Assembly: GCF_008639165.1 (NCBI RefSeq)
Contig: NZ_CP029197.1
Span: 248,001 to 312,000 of the forward strand
Reading direction: 5' to 3'
Source of the DNA: Streptomyces venezuelae ATCC 10712
GTDB lineage: Bacteria; Actinomycetota; Actinomycetes; Streptomycetales; Streptomycetaceae
Length of the DNA: 64,000 bases
The notes beneath the pieces are model-generated. The model was not told where the DNA came from. It saw only the letters and a program-made list of their open reading frames with translations, and searched no databases. Within the stretch, counting starts at the first letter, position 1. Each line of letters starts with the position of its first letter. Below are positions 45,481-53,269 of the stretch, piece by piece. Position numbers and translations under genes: made by a program.

Positions 45481-46439
45481 AGCAGCTCCTTGTAGGTGTC
45501 GTAGTCGGCGTCGGGCTCGCCGGTGGGCCGGTAGTGGTCGGGGTAGCGGCCGTCGTCGCTCCACACGGGCTCGACCCGGAGCCCCATCCGGACCTGGTCG
45601 TAGGGGATGCCGCCGATCCGGCCGTGCAGGGCGAGCCCGGCGCCGTCGAGGGCGATGTGGGCGTAGACGTAGGGGACCTCGATGTCCAGGTTCTTCGCCT
45701 TGATGTTGACGATGCAGTAGGTGGTGACGGTGCCGCGCGGCCCGACCTCGACCTGGTCGGTGGTGGCGACGCCGCAGGTGGGGCAGGCGCCGCGGGGCGG
45801 CACGTACACCTTGGAGCAGGAGGGGCAGCGTTCGCCGACGGTGCGGCGCTCGGCGAGGGCGCGCAGGTAGCGGGTCTGGGCGCCGCCGGGGCTGTAGGTG
45901 TAGTCGAGGCGGGCGGGGGCGACGATGCCGGTGACGGGGTCGGCGAACAGGCCGTCGTGGGGCCGCGGTTCGGCCACCGGGTCGCTGTCGTGCGGCTCGA
46001 AGCAGGCGATGTCCGTGATCGCGCCGGCCCGTTCGTCGGCCCAGCGGACGCGGACCCGCATGCCGGTGCGGACGGCGTGGGGCCCGGGGGCGTCCAGGGC
46101 GTGCAGGAGGGCGGTGTCGGCGCCGTCGAGCCGGACGAGGACCCAGGCGAAGGGGGTCGCGAGGGGCTGTCCGGGGCGGGGCTCGTGGTTCCAGGCCCAC
46201 GTGGTGACGGTGCCGGTCGCGCCGACCTCGACGAGGTCGCGCAGTTCGGCGGCGGTGGCGGGGTCGTACTCGACGGGCGGGACGAGGACCTCGCCGGTCC
46301 CGGTACGGACGCCGAGGACGGTGCGCTCGCGGAGTCCGGTGAGGAAGGCGGACTGGACGGGGCCGAGAGAACGGGTGAAGGGGAATTCGACGACGAGGGG
46401 GGCCCGGAGGGTCTCCGGCGGCGGGGTGACGGCTGTCAT
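45477..46439 (-). CDS. two-module DUF35 OB-fold protein
   Basis: The 320-aa protein contains two DUF35-like OB-fold modules. The second (~residues 195-320) has a zinc ribbon with two CxxC pairs (Cys-Pro-Ser-Cys and Cys-Pro-Thr-Cys), then Gly-Thr-Val-Thr-Thr-Tyr. The first module (~1-170) lacks the ribbon. DUF35 proteins bind acyl-CoA and pair with thiolase-fold partners; in known complexes they complete an aldolase site. ATG 46439 has AAGGAG upstream. The stop overlaps the next gene's start. Both thiolase-fold genes follow in order. Confidence 0.87.
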   Translation of the reverse strand: MTAVTPPPETLRAPLVVEFPFTRSLGPVQSAFLTGLRERTVLGVRTGTGEVLVPPVEYDPATAAELRDLVEVGATGTVTTWAWNHEPRPGQPLATPFAWVLVRLDGADTALLHALDAPGPHAVRTGMRVRVRWADERAGAITDIACFEPHDSDPVAEPRPHDGLFADPVTGIVAPARLDYTYSPGGAQTRYLRALAERRTVGERCPSCSKVYVPPRGACPTCGVATTDQVEVGPRGTVTTYCIVNIKAKNLDIEVPYVYAHIALDGAGLALHGRIGGIPYDQVRMGLRVEPVWSDDGRYPDHYRPTGEPDADYDTYKELL

Positions 46440-46501
46440 GCGACGGCTCCTTCGCGAAGGGGTGTGGGACGGGGTGGGCCGCTGCGCGGGGCCTGGAGGG
46501 G

Positions 46502-47302
46502 TCACTCCCGCCGGTACTGGGGCGGTCGTTTCTCCGCGAACGCCCTCGCCCCCTCCTTGGCGTCCGCCGTGTCGAAGATCGGCCACCCCCGCTTCAGTTC
46601 GGCGGCCAGCCCGTCCGTCTCGGTCATCTCGGCGGTCTCGTACACGGAGGCCTTCACCGCCTCGACGGCCAGCGGCCCGCAGGCGTTGACGCGTTCGGCG
46701 ATGTCGAGGGCCGCGTCGAGCGCCGTGCCGTCGGGGACGACCCGGCCGACCAGGCCGATGCGGGCGGCTTCCTCCGCCGTGTACGGGCGGCCGGTGAGGA
46801 GCATTTCGAGGGCGTGGGTGCGGGCGATCTGGCGGGGCAGCCGGACGGTCGAGCCGCCGATGGGGAAGAGGCCGCGGCGGACCTCGAAGAGGCCGAAGGT
46901 GGCGGAGGCGGCCGCGACCCGGATGTCGGTGCCCTGGAGGATCTCGGTGCCGCCGGCGACGCAGTACCCCTCGACGGCGGCGATGACGGGTTTGCGGGGC
47001 CGGTGGTGGCGGAGCATCGCCTTCCAGTGCAGGTCGGGGTCGGCCTTGAGCCGGTCCCGGTACTGCTCGCCTTCCATGCCCTTGCCGGCGAGGGCCTTGA
47101 GGTCCATGCCGGCGCAGAAGGTGCCTCCCGCGCCGGTGAGGACGACGGAGCGGATGCCGTCGTCGGCGTCGGCTTCCAGCCAGCCGTCGTAGAGGCCGAC
47201 GAGCATCGGCAGCGAGAGGGCGTTCTTGGCTTCGGGCCGGTTCAAGGTGAGTACGAGCGTGGCGCCCTCGCGCCGCACGCCGAGGTGTTCGGTGCCACCC
47301 AT
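46502..47302 (-). CDS. enoyl-CoA hydratase/isomerase (crotonase family)
   Basis: The 266-aa crotonase has the oxyanion-hole strands Gly-Gly-Thr-Phe-Cys-Ala-Gly-Met-Asp-Leu (~residue 60) and Gly-Tyr-Cys-Val-Ala-Gly-Gly-Thr-Glu (~115), and the Glu-bearing helix Phe-Glu-Val-Arg-Arg-Gly-Leu-Phe-Pro (~145). It hydrates or isomerises enoyl-CoA in beta-oxidation-type steps. It heads the operon: 62 bp lie between its stop and the DUF35 start, and an operator lies upstream at 47366-47380. It is divergent from the acyl-CoA synthetase, so activation and hydration are probably co-regulated. Confidence 0.9.
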   Translation of the reverse strand: MGGTEHLGVRREGATLVLTLNRPEAKNALSLPMLVGLYDGWLEADADDGIRSVVLTGAGGTFCAGMDLKALAGKGMEGEQYRDRLKADPDLHWKAMLRHHRPRKPVIAAVEGYCVAGGTEILQGTDIRVAAASATFGLFEVRRGLFPIGGSTVRLPRQIARTHALEMLLTGRPYTAEEAARIGLVGRVVPDGTALDAALDIAERVNACGPLAVEAVKASVYETAEMTETDGLAAELKRGWPIFDTADAKEGARAFAEKRPPQYRRE

Positions 47303-47365
47303 GGGGTCTCCCGTCTCCAGTTCTGGAACAGGTTGCAGGAGCCGGGGGTCCAGTTCAATAGTTTT

Positions 47366-47380
47366 CTGACACTCAGTCAG
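47366..47380. promoter_or_regulatory. TetR-like palindromic operator in the divergent crotonase/fadD promoter
   Basis: CTGAC and GTCAG arms flank a 5-bp ACTCA centre, inside the 160-bp divergent region. Both transcripts start within ~95 bp of it. The dyad is of the size bound by TetR-type acyl-CoA sensors. No TetR gene is next to it, so the regulator must be elsewhere. Confidence 0.5.
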
Positions 47381-47462
47381 ATTCTTCCGCGCACCCCCTT
47401 CCCCCCTGGACCGGTCGGCGCTCTAATGACCGCCGAGTCAGTGCGAACCGGGGTCAGGAGGA

Positions 47463-49103
47463 ATGGTGGAGTACAACCTTGCCGACCTGTTCGAATCGGT
47501 CGTCGACGTGGTTCCCGACCGCGAGGCGCTGGTGTACGTCGACCATCCGGGGACGGGCGCGGAGCGCCGCCTGACCTACGCCGAACTCGACGCCGCCGCC
47601 AACCGGATCGCCCACCACCTCGCCGACGCGGGCATCCGGCCCGGCGAACACCTCGGCCTCCACCTCTACAACGGCGTCGAGTACCTCCAGACCGTCCTCG
47701 CCTGCCTCAAGGCGCGGATCGTGCCGGTCAACGTGAACTACCGGTACGTCGAGGAGGAGCTCGTCTACCTCTACCGGGACGCCGACCTGGCCGGACTCGT
47801 CTTCGACGCCGAGTTCACCGACCGGGTCGCGGCCGCGCTGCCGCAGACGGAGAAGCTGCGGCACCTCGTGCGGGTGGGGACCCCGCCCGAGGGAGCGGCC
47901 GCACTGGACTGCGTCCCGTACGCCGAGGCGGAGGCCGCCGGATCGCCGGAGCGCGGCTTCGGCCCCCGCTCGGGCGACGACCTCTTCATCATCTACACCG
48001 GCGGTACGACGGGGATGCCGAAGGGCGTCCTGTGGCGCCAGGAGGACCTGTTCTTCGCGGGGCTCTTCGGCGGCGACCCCTCGGGGGAGCCGGTGAAACG
48101 CCCCGAGGAGCTGGCCGAACGGGTCGCGGCCGGCGGCGCCGGCATCACGTTCTTCCCCGCGCCGCCGCTGATGCACGGCACCTCCACGCTGACCGCCTTC
48201 ATCGCCTTCAACTACGGCCAGCGGGTCGTGCTGCACCGCAAGTACGTCCCGGAGGAGGTCCTGCGCACCCTGGAGAAGGAGAAGGTCTCCAGCATCTCCC
48301 TGGTCGGCGACGCGATGCTGCGGCCGCTCGTGGACGCCCTGCGCGGGCCGCAGCGGAACACGGACCTGTCGGCGCTGTTCAGCCTCTCCTCGTCCGGCGC
48401 GATCATGTCGGAGACCGTACGCGCGCAGCTCCAGGAGCTGATGCCGCACGTGCTGCTCCTCAACAACTTCGGCTCCACCGAGTCCGGCTCCAACGGCCGC
48501 GCCACCGACGACTCGGGCCCCGCCAAGGGCTTCCGGCTGCACGTCAACGAGCGCACCCAGGTCGTCGACCAGGTCACCCTCGCCCCCGTCGCCCCCGGCG
48601 AGATCGGCAGGCTCGCCCAGCGCGGCCATGTGCCGCTCGGCTACTACAACGACCCGGCCAAGACCGCCGAGACCTTCTTCCAGCGGGACGGGGTGCGGTG
48701 GGCGCTCCTCGGCGACATGGCGACCGTCGACGAGACCGGCGTGGTCACCGTCCTCGGGCGCGGCTCGCAGTGCATCAACACCGGCGGGGAGAAGGTCTAT
48801 CCGGAGGAGGTGGAACAGGCGCTGAAGTCCCATCCCGACGTGTACGACGCGCTGGTCGCCGGCGTCCCCGACGCCCGCTGGGGCAACCACGTCGCCGCGG
48901 TCGTCCAGCTCCGGCAGGACGCGCCCCCGCTGGACCTGGAGTCCCTCCAGACCCACTGCCGCCCGCGGCTCGCGGGGTACAAGGTGCCCCGCCAGCTCGT
49001 CCTCACCGACCGCATCCAGCGCTCCCCCAGCGGCAAGGCGGACTACCGCTGGGCCCGCGCGGTGGCGGTGGAGGCGGACGCGGACGGCGAGGAACGCGGC
49101 TGA
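47463..49103 (+). CDS. acyl-CoA synthetase (FadD19-like)
   Basis: The 546-aa AMP-forming ligase has the P-loop YTGGTTGMPKG (178-188), the Gly-Ser-Thr-Glu-Ser motif after it, and the C-terminal Gly-Arg-Gly-Ser-Gln-Cys-Ile-Asn-Thr-Gly-Gly-Glu-Lys-Val-Tyr-Pro-Glu-Glu with the Lys of the Ser-Gly-Lys-Ala motif near the end. The segment order matches mycobacterial FadD19/FadD17, which activate steroid side-chain acids. AGGAGG is only one base from ATG 47463, so GTG 47466 may be the real start. It diverges from the crotonase-DUF35-thiolase operon and likely supplies its CoA-ester substrate. Confidence 0.9.
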   Translation: MVEYNLADLFESVVDVVPDREALVYVDHPGTGAERRLTYAELDAAANRIAHHLADAGIRPGEHLGLHLYNGVEYLQTVLACLKARIVPVNVNYRYVEEELVYLYRDADLAGLVFDAEFTDRVAAALPQTEKLRHLVRVGTPPEGAAALDCVPYAEAEAAGSPERGFGPRSGDDLFIIYTGGTTGMPKGVLWRQEDLFFAGLFGGDPSGEPVKRPEELAERVAAGGAGITFFPAPPLMHGTSTLTAFIAFNYGQRVVLHRKYVPEEVLRTLEKEKVSSISLVGDAMLRPLVDALRGPQRNTDLSALFSLSSSGAIMSETVRAQLQELMPHVLLLNNFGSTESGSNGRATDDSGPAKGFRLHVNERTQVVDQVTLAPVAPGEIGRLAQRGHVPLGYYNDPAKTAETFFQRDGVRWALLGDMATVDETGVVTVLGRGSQCINTGGEKVYPEEVEQALKSHPDVYDALVAGVPDARWGNHVAAVVQLRQDAPPLDLESLQTHCRPRLAGYKVPRQLVLTDRIQRSPSGKADYRWARAVAVEADADGEERG

Positions 49104-49122
49104 GGCGTCGCGGGGGAGACGA

Positions 49123-49536
49123 TCAGCCCTGCTCGGTGATGTTCACCATCCAGGTGATCCCGAACTTGTCCGTGCACATGCCGAAGACATCGCCCCACAT
49201 CTGCTTCTCCAGCGGGACGGACACGGTGCTGCCGTCGGACAGCTTGCTCCAGTAGCCGCGCAGCTCCTCCGCGTCGTCGCCGCTCAGGCTCACGGCGAAG
49301 TCGTTCCCCGGGGTGTGCTCCATGCCGGGCGGGTTGTCGGCGGCCATCAGGGTGAAGCCGCTGGGCGTCTCCAGCATGCCGTGCATGATCTTCTCTTCGA
49401 ATCCGGGCGGCGCCTCGGCGCCGAAGCCTCCGTACGTGTTGAGGCTGAGGTCGCCGCCGAGGACCTGCTGGTAGAACTCCAAGGCTTGCTTCGCCTCACC
49501 GGTGAAGGTGAGGTAGGGGTTGAGGCGAGTGGCCAC
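49123..49536 (-). CDS. VOC-superfamily (PhnB-like) protein
   Basis: The 137-aa protein has the glyoxalase/VOC pattern of PhnB-like proteins: Leu-Thr-Phe-Thr-Gly-Glu-Ala-Lys-Gln-Ala-Leu-Glu-Phe-Tyr-Gln-Gln-Val-Leu-Gly-Gly-Asp at the N-terminal half, then Met-His-Gly-Met-Leu-Glu and a C-terminal Phe-Gly-Ile-Thr-Trp-Met. His/Glu pairs could bind a metal. GTG 49536 with AGGAG is chosen because the domain starts right there. The substrate is unknown. It converges on the fadD stop with 19 bp between. Confidence 0.88.
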   Translation of the reverse strand: MATRLNPYLTFTGEAKQALEFYQQVLGGDLSLNTYGGFGAEAPPGFEEKIMHGMLETPSGFTLMAADNPPGMEHTPGNDFAVSLSGDDAEELRGYWSKLSDGSTVSVPLEKQMWGDVFGMCTDKFGITWMVNITEQG

Positions 49537-49623
49537 ACCTGGCTCCTGTCGTGTCGTGCCGTAACGGTGTCGTCGTGGGCGCGTCCGATCCTCCACCGAT
49601 GCCCGCCCGGGCGGCCGAGGCGC

Positions 49624-49657
49624 GCCGTGCCGTGGGCCGATCGGCCCACGGCACGGC
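49624..49657. terminator. 34-bp perfect palindrome, likely terminator
   Basis: Two exact 17-bp arms meet with no unpaired bases (GCCGTGCCGTGGGCCGA, then its complement). It lies between two minus-strand genes, 36 bp below the stop of the F420-like gene and upstream of the VOC gene start. An intrinsic terminator or cruciform-forming site are both possible. Confidence 0.65.
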
Positions 49658-49692
49658 ACACGGCACACCGGACCGCCTCCGGCCGGGCATGC

Positions 49693-50358
49693 TCAGGAGT
49701 CCGTCGGCGTTCCCCCCGGCCCTGTCGCGAAGGCCAGCGGAGGGGCCATCGCCCGGACGTCCGCCGCCTCACCGACCCACAGCCCGATGAAGAGCGCGGC
49801 CGTCGCCTCGACCAGTCCGGCCCGGTCGAGACCGCCACCGGACAAGGGTTCGCAGCCCGCGTCCCGCACCAACTCCCGTACCAGCGCGAGCGCCGTGTCG
49901 TCGTCGCCGCACACCGGTACCGCCAGGCGCTGACCATCGAAGACGGGAGGGGACATCCGCCACACGTCCTCGTGGCAGAGGTTGAAGGCCTTGACGACCC
50001 GGACCCCGGGCGCGGATTCCGCGAGGCGCCGCGCGGCCGAGGGGCCGCCGTCCGTGAGCAGCCGGAAACCGGGTCCCACGGGGTTGGAGCAGTCGAGCAG
50101 CACCTTCCCGTCCAGCTGCGCCCGCAGGTCACCGACCACCTGCGCTCCCACCCCGTACGGCAGGGCGGCGAGGACCACGTCGCCGGCCCCGGCCGCCGCG
50201 CTCAGGCTCCCGTGTCCCGTTCCACCGCCCAGGCGGCTCGCGAGCCGCCGCGCCTTGCCCTCGTCGCGGCCCCCGACGAACACCTCGTGTCCCGCCCGCA
50301 CCCAGTGGGTGGCCAGGGCATCCGCCATGGCGCCCGTTCCCAGTACCCCGATCCGCAT
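49693..50358 (-). CDS. NADPH-dependent F420 reductase-like protein (second copy)
   Basis: The 221-aa protein opens with MRIGVLGTGAMADALATHW and has Gly-Gly-Arg-Asp after strand 2, as in F420H2:NADP+ oxidoreductase relatives. Later Cys-Ser-Asn-Pro-Val-Gly-Pro and Val-Lys-Ala-Phe-Asn segments also fit. It is a distant paralogue of the product at 25662-26354. It diverges from an HxlR regulator across ~78 bp; HxlR-oxidoreductase pairs are typical, so HxlR probably regulates it in response to an electrophile or redox cue. Confidence 0.83.
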   Translation of the reverse strand: MRIGVLGTGAMADALATHWVRAGHEVFVGGRDEGKARRLASRLGGGTGHGSLSAAAGAGDVVLAALPYGVGAQVVGDLRAQLDGKVLLDCSNPVGPGFRLLTDGGPSAARRLAESAPGVRVVKAFNLCHEDVWRMSPPVFDGQRLAVPVCGDDDTALALVRELVRDAGCEPLSGGGLDRAGLVEATAALFIGLWVGEAADVRAMAPPLAFATGPGGTPTDS

Positions 50359-50436
50359 CCTCGCGGTCCCCTTTCCGCGCCGGTTCCCAGCGCCTCGGGA
50401 ACGACACTAGGGCGCGGGTCGGGCACCATCTGGTAC

Positions 50437-50787
50437 GTGACTTCCGACGCGTATCTCGCCGACTGCCGTGCCCGCCTCGCCTTCGACCTGCTGTCGAACA
50501 CCTGGAACGCCGTGGTGCTCTGGTCCCTCGGGCGCGGCGAGAGCCGCCACGGCGAACTCCGGGAGCGGATCGGCGGGATCAGCTCCAAGGTCCTCACCGA
50601 GACGCTCCGGCGGCTGGAGTTCAACGGTCTGGTGGAGCGGCGCGTCGCGGACGGCACGCCGGCCCGGATCAGCTACGCGCTCACCGATCTGGGACGGACC
50701 CTGCTCGGTCCGATCGACGCGTTCGGCGCGTGGGCCTTCGAGCACGGCGACGAGGTGATGGCCGCGCAGGAGCGCCACGGCGGGTGA
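50437..50787 (+). CDS. HxlR-family transcriptional regulator
   Basis: The 116-aa winged-helix protein has the family Leu-Leu-Ser-Asn-Thr-Trp-Asn-Ala-Val-Val-Leu-Trp start, then Arg-Ile-Gly-Gly-Ile-Ser-Ser-Lys-Val-Leu-Thr-Glu-Thr-Leu-Arg-Arg-Leu (recognition helix) and Tyr-Ala-Leu-Thr-Asp-Leu-Gly wing. The Cys-10 near the start is where HxlR-type sensors keep a reactive thiol. GTG 50437 is leaderless-like, with CACCAT as the -10-like element seven bases upstream. It is divergent from the F420/NADP reductase-like gene and likely controls it. Confidence 0.9.
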   Translation: MTSDAYLADCRARLAFDLLSNTWNAVVLWSLGRGESRHGELRERIGGISSKVLTETLRRLEFNGLVERRVADGTPARISYALTDLGRTLLGPIDAFGAWAFEHGDEVMAAQERHGG

Positions 50788-50805
50788 CCCGCCCCCGCCG
50801 TGGCC

Positions 50806-50827
50806 GGCCTGACGCCGAAGACAGGCC
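50806..50827. terminator. weak hairpin between hxlR and the hydrolase gene
   Basis: GGCCTG and CAGGCC form a 6-bp stem with a 10-nt loop between the two convergent stops (50787 and 50828). Confidence 0.4.
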
Positions 50828-52348
50828 CTAGACCCCGAACTCCCGCAGCGCCGAGAGGAATTCGGCCGGGGCGTCGGTGTGGACGAGGTGCCCCGCGCCG
50901 ATCGTGACGAGCCGGGCGTCCGGGATGCGGTCGGCCAGCCAGGCCAGCTGGTCCTGGCGGACGTGGCTGGTCGGGCCGCCCGCGACGACGAGGGTCGGGG
51001 CCGTGATCGCGGAGAGCTCCTCGCGCCAGGCCGGGTCGGGGTCGTTCAGCTGGGCGTCGGTGGACGGGACGATCTCCCAGTCGAAGCCGAGGCGGCCGCC
51101 GGGCCGGACGGCCCGCGGTCGCGGCGGGTCCAGCGGGAAGAACACCGGGACGTCCTCCAGGACGAGCCGGCCGATCAGGGCCGGTTCCCGCGCGGCCAGC
51201 AGGTACGCGGCGCCACCGCCCATCGAGTGCGCCACGACGGTGGCGCCGGTGAGGCCGAGTGCCGTGAGGAAGCCGCCGAGTTCGTCGCGGAAGGCGTCGA
51301 AGCCGTAGCCGCCGGGCCGGTCGCTCAGGCCGTGGCCGCGCAGGTCGACCGCGTACACCCGGTGGTCGGCGGCGAGCTCCGCCGCGACGCGCGTCCAGGT
51401 GGTGCTGTTCTCGCCGCGTCCGTGGACCAGGACGACGGGCGGGGCGTCCTCCGGGCCCCGTACCCGGTAGGCGAGGCGTACCCCGTCCACCGTGACCGTG
51501 CCGACCTCCGGGTCGAGGAAGGCGGCGACCGCGCGCCGGAAGGCGTCCGCGTCGTCCACCCAGGGGAAGTGTCCGGCGCCGGGCAGCACGACGAGCTCGG
51601 CGTTCGGGAAGAGGGCGGCGGCCTCCGCGGCCTTGGCCGGGGTCGGGCCGGCGTCGTACTCCCCGGCGAGGACGAGGACCCGGGCGGTGAGCGCGGTCAC
51701 CGCGCGGCGGGTCGTCTCCGGCTCGTACGCGCCGGCCCCGTGGTAGGCGGGGGCGGCCGCCCAGTTCGTCTGCGTGGCGTCGCCCGCAGCGTGCTCCCGC
51801 GCGGCCTCGTCCCAGCGGCCGTACCCGAAGGGGGCGACGATCTCGCGTTCGCGCCGCAGCGGGGTCTCCGGGCCGAGGGTGTCGAGCGCCGCCCTGGCCG
51901 CGGCGTACCAGGGTTGGTCGGCGAAGACCTCGACGGCCGCGTCCCACTCCTCGTCGGTGGTTTCGACGCCGAGTGCGCGGGCGGCCGAGGTGACGAGGAC
52001 GAGGGAGCGCACCCGCTCGGGGTGGGCGGCGGCGTACAGGGTGGCCAGGTTCCCGCCGGCCGAGTGGCCGAGGAGGTCGATCCGGTCGAGGCCGAGGTGG
52101 ACGCGGAGCGCCTCGACGTCACCGACCTGCCGGTCGCAGCGGTACGTGCCCGGGTCCGCGGGCTCGGCGCTCGCACCGGTCCCCCGGGCGTCGAGCACGA
52201 CGAGGGCGCGGTGGGCGGTGAGTCCGCCCAGGTCGCCCAGATAGGCGGAATCGCGCAGCGGCCCGCCCGCCAGGCAGACCAGTGGCTCGCCGTCGCCCTC
52301 GATGCGGTAGGCGAGTTCGGTTCCGTCGTACGTCGTGAATGTCGGCAT
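50828..52348 (-). CDS. tandem alpha/beta-hydrolase fusion protein
   Basis: The 506-aa protein contains two complete alpha/beta-hydrolase folds. The first (~1-280) has nucleophile elbow GHSAGG (Ser96) and a His in Gly-Ala-Gly-His-Phe-Pro near residue 265. The second (~285-506) has AHSMGG (Ser375) and His in Gly-Ala-Gly-His-Leu-Val. Both have oxyanion-region glycines and plausible Asp. Single-domain relatives are ~280 aa, so this is a fusion or tandem duplication; the two halves are clearly diverged. ATG 52348 is chosen at the fold start. No acyl partner gene is adjacent. Confidence 0.85.
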   Translation of the reverse strand: MPTFTTYDGTELAYRIEGDGEPLVCLAGGPLRDSAYLGDLGGLTAHRALVVLDARGTGASAEPADPGTYRCDRQVGDVEALRVHLGLDRIDLLGHSAGGNLATLYAAAHPERVRSLVLVTSAARALGVETTDEEWDAAVEVFADQPWYAAARAALDTLGPETPLRREREIVAPFGYGRWDEAAREHAAGDATQTNWAAAPAYHGAGAYEPETTRRAVTALTARVLVLAGEYDAGPTPAKAAEAAALFPNAELVVLPGAGHFPWVDDADAFRRAVAAFLDPEVGTVTVDGVRLAYRVRGPEDAPPVVLVHGRGENSTTWTRVAAELAADHRVYAVDLRGHGLSDRPGGYGFDAFRDELGGFLTALGLTGATVVAHSMGGGAAYLLAAREPALIGRLVLEDVPVFFPLDPPRPRAVRPGGRLGFDWEIVPSTDAQLNDPDPAWREELSAITAPTLVVAGGPTSHVRQDQLAWLADRIPDARLVTIGAGHLVHTDAPAEFLSALREFGV

Positions 52349-52452
52349 GCCGCCGATCCTCACCGGCCCCGGACGATCTTCGCAATCGATTTCGCCGGGA
52401 GCGCGATACGGTGGGTGACATCGTCCCCGACCAGCGAAGGAACCGTTCCATC

Positions 52453-53268
52453 GTGCCCGAGACCCGGGAGTCCGCACTGCGCGGCGACTGCGCCAACTGC
52501 TTCGGACTGTGCTGTGTGGCGCTGCCCTTCGCGAAGTCGGCCGACTTCGCCGTGAACAAGGCGTCGGGCGAGCCGTGCCGGAACCTCCAGGAGGACTTCC
52601 GCTGCGGCATCCACACCCGGCTGCGGACGAGCGGGTTCCAGGGCTGCACGGTGTACGACTGCTTCGGGGCGGGCCAGCAGGTCTCGCAGGTCACCTTCGG
52701 CGGGGTGTCCTGGCGCGAGGCGCCGGAGACCGCGCGGCAGATGTACGAGGTGTTCCCGGTGGTGCGTCAGCTGCACGAGCTGCTGCGGTACGTCACGGAG
52801 GCCCTGGCGCTGCCGACGGCGAGTCCCGTCCACGCCCGGCTGCGGACCGTGCTCGCCCGCGTCGAGGAGCTCACCGGGGGGACCCCGGAGGAGCTGGAGA
52901 AGCTCGATGTGGCGGCGGTGCGGGCGGAGGTGAACCCGCTGCTGCTGCGGACGAGCGAGCTGGTCCGCGCCACGGCCGGAGGGAAGCCGAAGAGCCGCCG
53001 CGGGGCGGACCTGATCGGCAAGCGGCTGCGCGGGGCGAAGCTCCGCGGCACCGATCTGCGCGGGGCGCTGCTGATCGCCGCCGATCTGACGGGGGCGGAT
53101 CTGACGCTCACCGACATGATCGGCGCCGACCTGCGGGACGCCGATCTCTCCGGGGCGGACCTGACGGGCGCCCTCTTCCTGACGCAGCCCCAGCTGAACG
53201 CGGCGCGCGGGAACGCCGAGACCCGCCTCCCGGAGGGTTTCGAGCGCCCCGCGCACTGGGCGTCCTGA
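52453..53268 (+). CDS. cysteine-cluster plus pentapeptide-repeat protein
   Basis: The 271-aa protein starts at GTG 52453 (AAGGAA upstream). The first ~75 residues hold eight cysteines: C13, C16, C20, C21, C42, C51, C65 and C70, a pattern likely to bind zinc or an iron-sulfur cluster. A helical linker (~80-185) follows, then a pentapeptide-repeat solenoid (~195-250: Leu-Arg-Gly-Ala-Lys, Leu-Arg-Gly-Thr-Asp, Leu-Ser-Gly-Ala-Asp units). The solenoid could mimic DNA or act as a scaffold. I remember similar proteins in Streptomyces but no assigned function. It ends one base before the convergent kinase stop. Confidence 0.85.
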   Translation: MPETRESALRGDCANCFGLCCVALPFAKSADFAVNKASGEPCRNLQEDFRCGIHTRLRTSGFQGCTVYDCFGAGQQVSQVTFGGVSWREAPETARQMYEVFPVVRQLHELLRYVTEALALPTASPVHARLRTVLARVEELTGGTPEELEKLDVAAVRAEVNPLLLRTSELVRATAGGKPKSRRGADLIGKRLRGAKLRGTDLRGALLIAADLTGADLTLTDMIGADLRDADLSGADLTGALFLTQPQLNAARGNAETRLPEGFERPAHWAS

Positions 53269-53269
53269 G

